DNA from: CAZQIO01 sp964593405
GTDB lineage: Bacteria > Patescibacteriota > Minisyncoccia > Minisyncoccales > GBS-2
Assembly (NCBI GenBank): GCA_964593405.1
Contig: CAZQIO010000016.1
Location: 1-12,980 of the forward strand
Direction: 5' to 3'
Length of the DNA stretch: 12,980 nucleotides
Part shown: one piece after another, positions 1 through 5,822 of the stretch
Position numbering within the stretch: the first letter of the stretch is position 1
Layout of the letters: each line of letters opens with the position of its first letter
Made by a program: the position numbers and the translations under genes
The notes under the pieces: generated by a model
Databases searched by the model: none
The model's input: the letters and a program-made list of their open reading frames with translations, nothing else
Told to the model about the DNA's origin: nothing

Positions 1-996
1 GTAATAACCGGAGAAGGAAGAAAGGTTGCTAAAGAAACGATTTTTCAGGTTTTGAAAAATGATTTTAAAATTGGAAGAGAAATTTTCATTTTTGAGACAG
101 AAGATGACAAAATAAAAGAATTTGAATTTTTTCTCAAAAAATCTGAACTTCCAATTTTGGTAGTAACTCATGTTGGTGAAATTCCTTTCGATAGAGATTA
201 TTTTGCCGGCGAAATAGAGAAAGTGAAATTCACGAGAGAATTAGCCAAAATTTTACCTCCTAAAAGCTGGCTAGTTTTAAATTATGACGACGAAACTGTT
301 AGAGAAATTGATGATATTACAAATCTTAAAACTTTTACCTTCGGTTTTTCAGAAAGGGCAAATTTTTGGGTCTCAAATATTAAACTGAATCGTGGCACAA
401 ATTTTAAAGTAAATTACAAAGGAAGTGTCGTTCCCTTTTGGTTAGAAGGAATCTTTGGAAAAGAGCAAATTTACGGAGCGCTGGCAGCAGTAGCCGTGGG
501 AATTATTTTTGGCAAAAATTTGGTTGAAATTTCTCAAGCCTTGAGAGAATACAAAACCCAACCGGGCAAAATGAGATTGCTCGAAGGAATAAAAGGGAGT
601 TTTATTTTGGACGATGCGGAATCGGCCACCGTTTCTTCGATGATTGAAGCTATTGAAATTTTAGGTGATCTTTCTGGATTCAAAAGAAAAATAGCAGTTT
701 TGGGTGACATAGTTGGGGTTGGAGAATACACGATTGCAGCCCACTTAACAATTGGGGAGAAAGTAGTTCAAAAAAAGATCGATTTACTTTTCACTTTCGG
801 CCCTAGAGCAAAATTCATTGCCAAGGGGGCGATGGAAAAAGGAATGTCATCTTTTCAAATTTTTTCTTTCGATAAAATCGAAGATGGAATAGAAAAACTG
901 AAAGAGATAGTCAGGGCCGGAGATTTGATTTTGATCGACGGCTCAAAAGAAATGAAAATGTCAGAAATAGTTGATAAACTCAGAAAAATTTGGTAA
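1..996 (+). CDS. MurF-like Mur ligase family protein, 5' truncated by window edge
   Basis: The frame is open from base 1 to TAA at 994-996 (331 residues visible), so the true start lies outside the window; TTG at 52 is only an internal codon. MurF normally joins D-Ala-D-Ala to UDP-MurNAc-tripeptide in the cytoplasm, using ATP. MurF-like landmarks are the central-domain LNYDDETV (about residue 93), GKMRLLEG (189), ILDDAESATVSSM (202), KIAVLGDIVGVGEYTIAAH (230) and the C-terminal GDLILIDGSKEMKM. Several usually conserved positions are changed. The P-loop, usually TGxxGKT, reads TGEGRKV (residues 3-9); the usual DDxYNANPxSM reads DDAESATVSSM; the usual GxHNxxNALAA reads GKEQIYGALAA. It is clearly of the Mur ligase fold. 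Whether it is active is doubtful; it may be a divergent paralogue with a structural or altered role. No co-directional gene follows closely; the tRNA promoter comes next. Confidence 0.85.
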   Translation, partial: VITGEGRKVAKETIFQVLKNDFKIGREIFIFETEDDKIKEFEFFLKKSELPILVVTHVGEIPFDRDYFAGEIEKVKFTRELAKILPPKSWLVLNYDDETVREIDDITNLKTFTFGFSERANFWVSNIKLNRGTNFKVNYKGSVVPFWLEGIFGKEQIYGALAAVAVGIIFGKNLVEISQALREYKTQPGKMRLLEGIKGSFILDDAESATVSSMIEAIEILGDLSGFKRKIAVLGDIVGVGEYTIAAHLTIGEKVVQKKIDLLFTFGPRAKFIAKGAMEKGMSSFQIFSFDKIEDGIEKLKEIVRAGDLILIDGSKEMKMSEIVDKLRKIW

Positions 997-1002
997 TTTC
1001 AA

Positions 1003-1030
1003 TTGAGAAAAAGTAAATTCATGCTACCTT
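1003..1030 (+). promoter_or_regulatory. Promoter of tRNA-Glu
   Basis: A -35 TTGAGA (1003-1008), a 16-nt spacer and a -10 TACCTT (1025-1030) preceded by TGC, which gives an extended -10. Transcription would start near 1037, about 50 nt before the mature tRNA. It is found by motif only. Confidence 0.5.
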
Positions 1031-1035
1031 TAGGA

Positions 1036-1086
1036 AGGGGGTAACCGCGGAGCGAACCCTCGAAGCGAAAGCGGAGAGGCGACAAA
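1036..1086 (+). other. GC-rich tRNA 5' leader with GNRA-capped hairpin
   Basis: Between the promoter and the tRNA lies a GC-rich stretch unlike the flanking AT-rich DNA. CCTC (1058-1061) can pair with GAGG (1076-1079), and inside it GC (1065-1066) pairs with GC (1071-1072) around a GAAA loop. The two helices are separated by purine-purine opposites. I see no reading frame here. It is probably pre-tRNA leader removed by RNase P; a separate small RNA cannot be excluded. Confidence 0.35.
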
Positions 1087-1158
1087 GGCCCCATCGTCTA
1101 GTGGCCAGGACGCCAGCTTCTCAAGCTGGAAATAGGGGTTCAACTCCCCTTGGGGCCA
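1087..1158 (+). tRNA. tRNA-Glu (anticodon CTC)
   Basis: A full cloverleaf is visible. The acceptor stem pairs GGCCCCA (1087-1093) with TGGGGCC (1151-1157), with discriminator A at 1158. The anticodon stem CCAGC (1113-1117)/GCTGG (1125-1129) encloses the loop TTCTCAA, giving anticodon CTC (1120-1122), which reads GAG. The T arm AGGGG/CCCCT (1134-1138, 1146-1150) encloses TTCAACT. The variable loop is 4 nt. CCA is not encoded (ACT follows), so it must be added by nucleotidyltransferase. The gene sits at the left border of a GC-rich island, a common place for integration, but no repeat of its 3' end is seen downstream. Confidence 0.97.
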
Positions 1159-1178
1159 CTAGTAATTTGTGGTAAAAT
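1150..1178 (+). promoter_or_regulatory. Candidate promoter of the GC-rich ORF
   Basis: TTGGGG (1150-1155, the last bases of the tRNA gene), a 17-nt spacer and TAAAAT (1173-1178) with an upstream TGG (extended -10). A start near 1185 would leave a leader of about 150 nt before the ATG at 1336. The -10 is the same TGRTAAAAT element found before other genes of this window, but here no start codon follows 7 nt later. Confidence 0.45.
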
Positions 1179-1278
1179 GGAACTGGGACCTTCGGGGGAG
1201 GGAGGAGAGTAGGAAACCTTATGGGAAAAGAGAAGAGGGGCGCAAGGGAAGGGGAAAGGAGCGGTGTTGAACCGAAAT

Positions 1279-1326
1279 CCTCCTTCCTTCCTCCACAGGA
1301 AGAGGAGGTGAGGTAAGGAAAGGAGG
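1279..1326 (+). promoter_or_regulatory. Candidate alternative-hairpin leader covering the Shine-Dalgarno
   Basis: The pyrimidine tract CCTCCTTCCTT (1279-1289) can pair in two exclusive ways. With the near purine arm (1297-1308) it forms a hairpin with a CCAC loop (1293-1296) and two bulges. With AAGGAAAGGAGG (1315-1326) it forms 11 pairs with one bulged A, burying the Shine-Dalgarno of the ORF at 1336. This is an inference from base pairing. The whole stretch is strongly purine-biased, which makes such pairing easier to find by chance. Confidence 0.3.
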
Positions 1327-1335
1327 TGATGAGGG

Positions 1336-1676
1336 ATGGAAGTGATGAGGGTGGAGGAGTTTCTGAGCTCGCTCCCGAATCTCCTAAACTTAACGGAAGA
1401 AGGGGTTCAAGTGGAGTTGCAAAGAGGAAAGAGTAAGAGAATCTCCCCTCAGGAGATTCCTCTCCTGGCAACACTGGTCCTGGCGGTGGCGCACTTCCGC
1501 AGCCAGGGGGGGTTCGAAAACGTCGACTCCCTCTGTCAGCAGCTAGAAGAGGGAGGGTGGACTGAGGAGGAGATCCGTCTTTTTAATAAGCGGGTGGTGG
1601 CCTTTTTGGACACACAGAAGGGGAGGAAGCTTGTAGAGACACTGCAGCAGAAACTTAACAACCTCACCTCCTCTAA
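1336..1676 (+). CDS. Unrecognised GC-rich ORF, 3' end undefined
   Basis: I do not recognise this protein. ATG at 1336 follows a textbook Shine-Dalgarno (AAAGGAGGTGAT, 1319-1330) at normal spacing; ATG at 1345 is an alternative. About 112 codons are credible. They encode a soluble, Glu/Gln/Leu-rich, probably helical protein with one hydrophobic segment (IPLLATLVLAVAHF, about residues 45-58) and no signal peptide. Codon use differs sharply from the neighbours: many CTC, CTG, GTG, AGG and GAG codons, with 9 of 14 Glu codons GAG. The frame has no stop at the composition change near 1670. It runs on to TGA at 2107-2109 through the permease gene, where the translation is only an out-of-frame shadow. 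The end given here is therefore my estimate of the coding part, not a stop codon. It could be a truncated transferred gene or a whole gene broken by an indel; a TAA lies at 1674-1676 in another frame. Confidence 0.4.
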
Positions 1677-1684
1677 ATTATTCT
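1655..1684 (+). promoter_or_regulatory. Candidate leaderless promoter of the permease gene
   Basis: TTAACA (1655-1660), an 18-nt spacer and TATTCT (1679-1684). The last base of the -10 is 7 nt before the A of ATG at 1691, the same distance as for rmuC, the GT4 gene and gtrA, so the mRNA would begin at or next to the start codon. No Shine-Dalgarno is present. The -10 is weaker than in the other cases. Confidence 0.4.
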
Positions 1685-1690
1685 CTCCAA

Positions 1691-2788
1691 ATGGAAAAAG
1701 ATTTTCTCAAAGGTATTTATATACTAACAGGAACAACGATTGGCGTTGGTTTTTTTTCTTTACCATACATTCTTTCTCAGGTTGGATTTTTGAGAATGCT
1801 TTTTTATTTTCTTTTTCTTGGAATTGTCGTTTTTTTGATTCATCAATTTTTTGGGGAATTGGCAATTTTAACTCCAGATTTCAAGAGAATGCCAGGCTTT
1901 GCCAGAATTTATTTGGGAAAAATTGGAGAAAAAGTTGCTTTCTTTTCAGCAATATTTGGCATTTACGGAACTTTGCTAGCTTACTTGATTTTGGGAGGAA
2001 ATTTTTTGGGAAATTTTTTTGGAATTCCCCAATTTTTTTCAATTTTGATTTATTTTTTTGCTGGCAGCACTTTAGTTTACTTTGGCACGAAAGCGATTTC
2101 AAAAATTGAATTTTTAGACGTTCTTCTTTTTTCTCTCATTTTGATTTTAATTTTGATTTTCGGTCAAAAATTTTTGAGCCTTCCTCAAGCGGCAACTCAA
2201 AACCCCAATTTTTTTCTTCCCTACGGTCCAATTTTGTTTTCTCTCTGGGGAGCCTCTGTCATCCCAGAAGTTGAAGAAATTCTCACAAAAAAGAAAAATT
2301 TAAAAAGGGTTATATTTTTCTCTATTTTAATTTCGGCAATTTTTTATTTTGTTTTTTCAGCCTTGGTTTTTGCAATTTCTAAAGAGAAAACGAGCGAGGA
2401 TGCAATTTCTGGGCTGAAAGATTTTTTACCTCCACCTTTAATTAAACTTTTGTTTTTGTTTGGTTTTGCCACTTCCTTTACCTCTTTTGTCTCTTTGGGA
2501 TTAACTTTGAGAAAAATTTTTTGGTACGATTTTAAAATAGGAAAAAACACCTCTTTCTTTTTTAGTTGTTTGCCTCCTTTGGCATTATATTTTTTAGGTT
2601 TCCAAAAGTTTTTGACAACGATTTCTTTTGTCGGGGCAATTTGCCTTGGAATTGAGGGAATTTTGATTTTGGCAATGTATTACAAAAAATTCAAAGGTAA
2701 AATTTCACCTTTCAAAACTTCTTTAATTTTGGCTTTGGCAGTTTTTCTTTTAGTTGGAATAATTTTAGAATTTAAAAAATGGCTTTAG
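1691..2788 (+). CDS. Amino-acid permease-like membrane transporter
   Basis: A 365-residue, very hydrophobic protein with about 10-11 membrane helices. The N-terminal GTTIGVGFFSLPYILSQVGF (residues 14-33) matches the first-helix glycine motif of the APC superfamily, especially the aromatic and hydroxy amino-acid permeases (Mtr/TyrP-like: GTxIGxGxxxLPY). These carry amino acids into the cell with H+ or Na+. A second recognisable stretch is FSLWGASVIPEVEEIL (about residues 184-199). ATG at 1691 gives a normal N-terminus for the family. The stop TAG (2786-2788) overlaps the start of the next transporter by 10 nt, so the two are probably made together. The substrate cannot be told from sequence. 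For an auxotrophic, small-genome cell, amino-acid uptake is a reasonable role. Confidence 0.75.
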   Translation: MEKDFLKGIYILTGTTIGVGFFSLPYILSQVGFLRMLFYFLFLGIVVFLIHQFFGELAILTPDFKRMPGFARIYLGKIGEKVAFFSAIFGIYGTLLAYLILGGNFLGNFFGIPQFFSILIYFFAGSTLVYFGTKAISKIEFLDVLLFSLILILILIFGQKFLSLPQAATQNPNFFLPYGPILFSLWGASVIPEVEEILTKKKNLKRVIFFSILISAIFYFVFSALVFAISKEKTSEDAISGLKDFLPPPLIKLLFLFGFATSFTSFVSLGLTLRKIFWYDFKIGKNTSFFFSCLPPLALYFLGFQKFLTTISFVGAICLGIEGILILAMYYKKFKGKISPFKTSLILALAVFLLVGIILEFKKWL

Positions 2789-3738
2789 TTCAAGTTCTAA
2801 TTTTTATCACTTCTTCGATTTTCCTTTCTCTTTCTGGCAAATGGCTGGTCGATTCTCTCTCTAGCATTGCCAAGTTTTTGGGTTGGAAAGAATTTGTCGT
2901 CGCCTTCTTTTTGGTTGCAATCTCGGTTTCAATTCCAAATTTTTTTGTTGGAATAGTCTCTGCGCTCAATAAAATCCCAGAACTTTCTTTGGGCGATGTG
3001 ATTGGCGGAAACATTATTGACCTCACCTTGGCCCCGGGAATATCGGCGTTAATTTCTAAAATGGGTCTTTCTGCTCCCAGCCGGACTGTCCAAAACAGCG
3101 CCATTTTTTTGATTTTGATTTCTGTTTTTTTGTTAATTTTGATTTCAGACGGAATTTTGTCTCGGGCAGATGGTCTTTTGTTAATTTTTTCATTTTTGGG
3201 CTACATTTTTTGGCTTTTTTCCAAGGAAGAAAGGTTTAAAAAAACCTACAGCGACAATGGAGAAAAAATTGGTTTGAAAATTTTTTTCAAAAAACTAGGA
3301 AAATTTTTTCTTTCAACTATTTTACTTTTAGTTTCTGCTCAGGGCGTTGTTGAATCGGCCAAATTTTTTGGAAACTATTTAAATTTAAACCTTGGTTGGG
3401 TTGGCTTGTTAATAGTGGCGATTGGTAATGCTTTACCAGAAACTTTCTTTAGCATTCAATCTGCAAGAAAAAATCAAGACTGGTTAATTTTGGGAAATTT
3501 AATCGGTAGCGTAGTAGTTAGTGCTACTCTCGTTTTGGGGACAGTTTCTCTTTTGTGTCCGATTTTGGTTTTCGATTTTTCTGCAATTTTGGCCGGAAGA
3601 ATTTTTTTGATCCTTTCTGCCCTTTTCTTTTTCTTTGCTTTACGAACCGGCCACAAAATCACCAAAAAAGAGGCTATCTTTTTGCTTTTAACCTATTTTT
3701 CCTTTTTGTTAATTGAAATCTTCCTCAAATCCCTTTAA
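2779..3738 (+). CDS. Sodium/calcium exchanger family (CaCA, YrbG-like) membrane protein
   Basis: A 319-residue protein with about 10 membrane helices and the inverted two-repeat layout of cation/Ca2+ exchangers. The alpha-1 repeat is at residues 47-88 (AISVSIPNFF, then LGDVIGGNIIDLTLAPG). The alpha-2 repeat is at 214-254 (AIGNALPETFFS, then LGNLIGSVVVSATLVLG). A basic cytoplasmic loop (residues 148-178) separates the halves. In the family each repeat carries a GTSxPE motif whose Glu binds the ion. Here alpha-2 keeps Glu221, but alpha-1 has Asn54 where Glu is expected, and alpha-2 reads GNALPE. The protein is therefore a divergent member whose ion specificity, or even transport activity, is uncertain. 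The start ATG (2779) lies inside the end of the permease gene, indicating translational coupling; no separate Shine-Dalgarno is visible. Confidence 0.8.
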   Translation: MALVQVLIFITSSIFLSLSGKWLVDSLSSIAKFLGWKEFVVAFFLVAISVSIPNFFVGIVSALNKIPELSLGDVIGGNIIDLTLAPGISALISKMGLSAPSRTVQNSAIFLILISVFLLILISDGILSRADGLLLIFSFLGYIFWLFSKEERFKKTYSDNGEKIGLKIFFKKLGKFFLSTILLLVSAQGVVESAKFFGNYLNLNLGWVGLLIVAIGNALPETFFSIQSARKNQDWLILGNLIGSVVVSATLVLGTVSLLCPILVFDFSAILAGRIFLILSALFFFFALRTGHKITKKEAIFLLLTYFSFLLIEIFLKSL

Positions 3739-3744
3739 AATAAA

Positions 3745-3763
3745 TCCGAGAACATTTCTCGGA
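3745..3763. repeat. Palindrome copy 1, left of the transposase
   Basis: TCCGAGAA, loop CAT, TTCTCGGA: a perfect 8-bp stem ending 4 nt before the transposase ATG. The same palindrome occurs at 3944-3962 and 4485-4505. There is no T-tract, so it is not a typical terminator. Confidence 0.85.
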
Positions 3764-3767
3764 ATTT

Positions 3768-4481
3768 ATGCCAGTTAAACGACCACAATTAGTTAATGGA
3801 GAGATATATCATATCGTAATCCGGGCTATTGAAAATTTAAAGCTTTTTCGCGACAAAAAAGATTATTTGAGAATGATTCATGATCTATTTGAATTCAATG
3901 ACGATGACCCAGTTCCCTGGGAATTTCGCAAAGGTTTTAATCTTCCGAGAAATGTTCTCGGAGAGATAAAAGAAAGGAAAAAGAGGAAAATGCTAGTTGA
4001 AATTTTGGCTTTTTGTTTAATGAGAGATCACATCCATTTGTTAGTTCGACAGCTCAGGGATGGAGGAATCAGTAAATTTATGAGAAAAATTGGGGCAGGT
4101 TATGGCATTTATTATAATCGAAAATATCATAGAAAAGGGCACTTATTTGAAGGAAGATACAAGATTGTTCATATTGAAAATAATGAACAACTCAAAACAG
4201 CATTTGTTTATCTTCATACTAATCCGGTAGCTTTGGTTGTACCAAACTGGAAAGAAAAGGGAATAAAAATTAACAACTTAAAGAAGATAATAAAATTTTT
4301 AGAGAATTATAAGTGGTCAAGCTATTCAGATTATCTAGGAAAAAAGAATTTTCCTTCTTTGACCTCAAGGGAATTTTTAACAAAGGTGATGGGTGGAGTT
4401 GAGGGTTGTCGAGAGTTTGTCAACGGATGGCTTCAATTCAAAAAAGAATTAGCCGATTTTGACCAAATATCAATTGAGTAA
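3768..4481 (+). CDS. REP-associated-type tyrosine transposase (Y1_Tnp, IS200-like HUH)
   Basis: A 237-residue single-strand DNA transposase of the Y1 class. Such enzymes nick at DNA hairpins through a tyrosine and use a His-x-His metal site. The HUH motif is HIH at residues 88-90 within CLMRDHIHLLV; the family usually has MPNHxHLL, so the residue before the first His is Asp rather than Asn. The segment KFMRKIGAGYGIYYNRKYHRKGHLFEGR (quoted in part: GYGIYYNRKYHRKG, 111-124) is the usual tyrosine-bearing region, with Tyr112, 115, 116 and 120 as candidates. The C-terminal YLHTNPV and YKWSSYSDYL blocks are also family-typical. It is full length with no frameshift. It is hugged by palindromes, one 4 nt before the start and one 3 nt after the stop, and a third copy lies inside at codons 59-65. 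This arrangement is like RAYT genes with their REP sequences. No Shine-Dalgarno is seen. Confidence 0.9.
   Translation: MPVKRPQLVNGEIYHIVIRAIENLKLFRDKKDYLRMIHDLFEFNDDDPVPWEFRKGFNLPRNVLGEIKERKKRKMLVEILAFCLMRDHIHLLVRQLRDGGISKFMRKIGAGYGIYYNRKYHRKGHLFEGRYKIVHIENNEQLKTAFVYLHTNPVALVVPNWKEKGIKINNLKKIIKFLENYKWSSYSDYLGKKNFPSLTSREFLTKVMGGVEGCREFVNGWLQFKKELADFDQISIE
3944..3962. repeat. Palindrome copy 2, inside the transposase gene
   Basis: TCCGAGAA, loop ATG, TTCTCGGA: the same 8-bp arms as the flanking copies, here coding for LPRNVLG (residues 59-65). Only the 3-nt loop differs. A perfect match to the flanking arms inside coding sequence is unlikely by chance. Confidence 0.85.
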
Positions 4482-4484
4482 AAA

Positions 4485-4505
4485 TTCCGAGAACAGTTCT
4501 CGGAA
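4485..4505. repeat. Palindrome copy 3, right of the transposase
   Basis: TTCCGAGAA, loop CAG, TTCTCGGAA: a perfect 9-bp stem starting 3 nt after the transposase stop. It lies just upstream of the rmuC -35. No T-tract follows, so it is not a classical terminator. Confidence 0.85.
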
Positions 4506-4507
4506 GA

Positions 4508-4535
4508 TTGAAAAATGGAGAAGGGATGGTAAAAT
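4508..4535 (+). promoter_or_regulatory. Leaderless promoter of rmuC
   Basis: TTGAAA (4508-4513), a 16-nt spacer and the extended -10 TGGTAAAAT (4527-4535). The ATG begins 7 nt after the last base of the -10, so the predicted transcript starts at or next to the start codon at 4542. Confidence 0.6.
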
Positions 4536-4541
4536 GAAAGA

Positions 4542-5507
4542 ATGGAGATGGGAATTTTGTTAATTTTTATTTTGTTTTCTGTTTTTTTTGGTTTTTTGCT
4601 TTATTTTCTTCTTAGGTTAAGTGAAAGGCTTGGTCAACAAAGCCAAATAAATTTGCAACAGGCAAAAGATATTCAAGAGATAAAAGAAAAACTATCTTTG
4701 GGGACCCAGCTTCAAAATAATTTAAAAGATAGTTTGGAAAAAACAAGAGAGATTTTAGAAGATTTGAAAAAAAGGGATGAATTGAGAAAAGAAAAGGAAA
4801 AAGAGTTTTTTGAAAGAATAAAAAGGGTTGATGAAATTTTAGCAGGGACAAGTTCGAAAGGAATTTCCGGTGAGGAAATTTTAAGAGAAACTTTTAAAAA
4901 ATTGCCGCCTGAGATGATAGAAAGCAACTTTCAGGTAAGGGGGAAAATAGTAGAATTTGCTTTGGTGTTACCAAACGGAAAAAGATTGCCGATTGATTCT
5001 AAATGGCCGGCTTCAAAATTGGTTTTGGAGTTGGAAAAAGAAACCGACCCTCAAAGAAAAAAAGAAATTGCCCAAGAAATAGAAAAAGAAGTTATGAAAA
5101 GAATAAAAGAGGTAAAACAATATATTGATCCGAATTTAACCTGGAGTCAAGCAATCGCTGCCGTTCCAGATTCAGTTTATTCTGTTTGCAAAACTGCCCA
5201 TTTGAAGGCCAGAGAAGAAAACGTGATTTTGATGCCCTATTCAATGGTTTTGCCTTTAATTTTGTACATTTATAGGTTTCATTTGCAATATGCTATCTCT
5301 TTGGATATAGAAAATTTGCAAAGCCAATTGATATCCATTGTCAAAAACCTTGACGAAATGGAAAATATTTTAGAGAATAAAATTTATCGCGGAGCAACAA
5401 TGGTTTCTAATGCCTATTTGGAATACAAGCAATTAATTTCCCAAATCAAATCTTCAATAGAAAATTTAAAATTAAAAGAAACCAAACAACCAAAATTGTT
5501 AAAATAA
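4542..5507 (+). CDS. rmuC: RmuC family DNA recombination protein
   Basis: A 321-residue RmuC-like protein, shorter than the roughly 475 residues of the E. coli protein. It has one N-terminal membrane helix (about residues 3-25), a charged coiled coil (about 26-100) and the RmuC nuclease-like domain. In that domain GISGEEIL (107-114) and VEFALVLPNGKRLPIDSKWP (137-156) supply the PD-(D/E)XK-type acidic residues and lysine (Glu138, Asp152, Lys154). RmuC limits recombination at short inverted repeats in E. coli; its biochemistry is poorly known. The membrane anchor plus coiled coil suggests a nuclease held at the envelope. ATG at 4542 fits the predicted leaderless start, and ATG at 4548 is an alternative. 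The stop is followed one base later by rplU, forming a two-gene unit. Confidence 0.85.
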   Translation: MEMGILLIFILFSVFFGFLLYFLLRLSERLGQQSQINLQQAKDIQEIKEKLSLGTQLQNNLKDSLEKTREILEDLKKRDELRKEKEKEFFERIKRVDEILAGTSSKGISGEEILRETFKKLPPEMIESNFQVRGKIVEFALVLPNGKRLPIDSKWPASKLVLELEKETDPQRKKEIAQEIEKEVMKRIKEVKQYIDPNLTWSQAIAAVPDSVYSVCKTAHLKAREENVILMPYSMVLPLILYIYRFHLQYAISLDIENLQSQLISIVKNLDEMENILENKIYRGATMVSNAYLEYKQLISQIKSSIENLKLKETKQPKLLK

Positions 5508-5508
5508 A

Positions 5509-5817
5509 ATGTTGGCAGTAATTAAAACAGGCGGCAAACAATATTTAGTTGAGCCTGGAAAGAAAATTGTTGTTGAGAAAATAAACAAAAATGAAGGAGA
5601 AGAAGTAATTTTTGATCAAGTTTTGTTAGTGGAAAAAGAGGGAAAAATTGAAATTGGAAGGCCGCTTGTTGAGGAGGCAAAAGTTATCGGAAAGGTGTTG
5701 GCACAGAAAAAAGGAAAAAAAATAGTAATTTTGAAACACAGGCCCAGAAAGAGATATAAAGTAAAAAAAGGACATCGACAAAAGTTAACAGAAATTGAAA
5801 TTTTAAAAATTGAATAA
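5509..5817 (+). CDS. rplU: 50S ribosomal protein L21
   Basis: A 102-residue L21, the usual length, which binds 23S rRNA (domain VI region) in the large subunit. The N-terminal MLAVIKTGGKQYLVEPG and the basic RPRKRYKVKKGHRQ (about residues 78-91) are diagnostic. It begins one base after the rmuC stop, with no Shine-Dalgarno. A TGTTAAAAT sequence (5497-5505) lies just before it, but only 4 nt from the ATG, so it is not counted as a promoter. In most bacteria rpmA (L27) follows rplU; here recR on the opposite strand ends only 5 nt away, so L27 must be encoded elsewhere or be absent. Confidence 0.97.
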   Translation: MLAVIKTGGKQYLVEPGKKIVVEKINKNEGEEVIFDQVLLVEKEGKIEIGRPLVEEAKVIGKVLAQKKGKKIVILKHRPRKRYKVKKGHRQKLTEIEILKIE

Positions 5818-5822
5818 ATATT

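Noticed and set aside
1121..1474. Minus-strand open frame of 117 codons across the tRNA and GC-rich region
   Set aside because: It is the antisense of a purine-rich strand, low in complexity (Ser/Pro/Leu), overlaps the tRNA, and has no ribosome-binding site or family signal.
1510..1537. T-arm-like sequence (GGTTCGAAAACGTCGACTCCC) suggesting a tRNA fragment or attachment site
   Set aside because: It lies in the orphan coding frame, does not repeat the tRNA-Glu 3' end, and no acceptor stem can be matched.
5497..5505. TGTTAAAAT as a leaderless promoter for rplU
   Set aside because: It ends only 4 nt before the ATG and no good -35 was found; rplU is more simply co-transcribed with rmuC.
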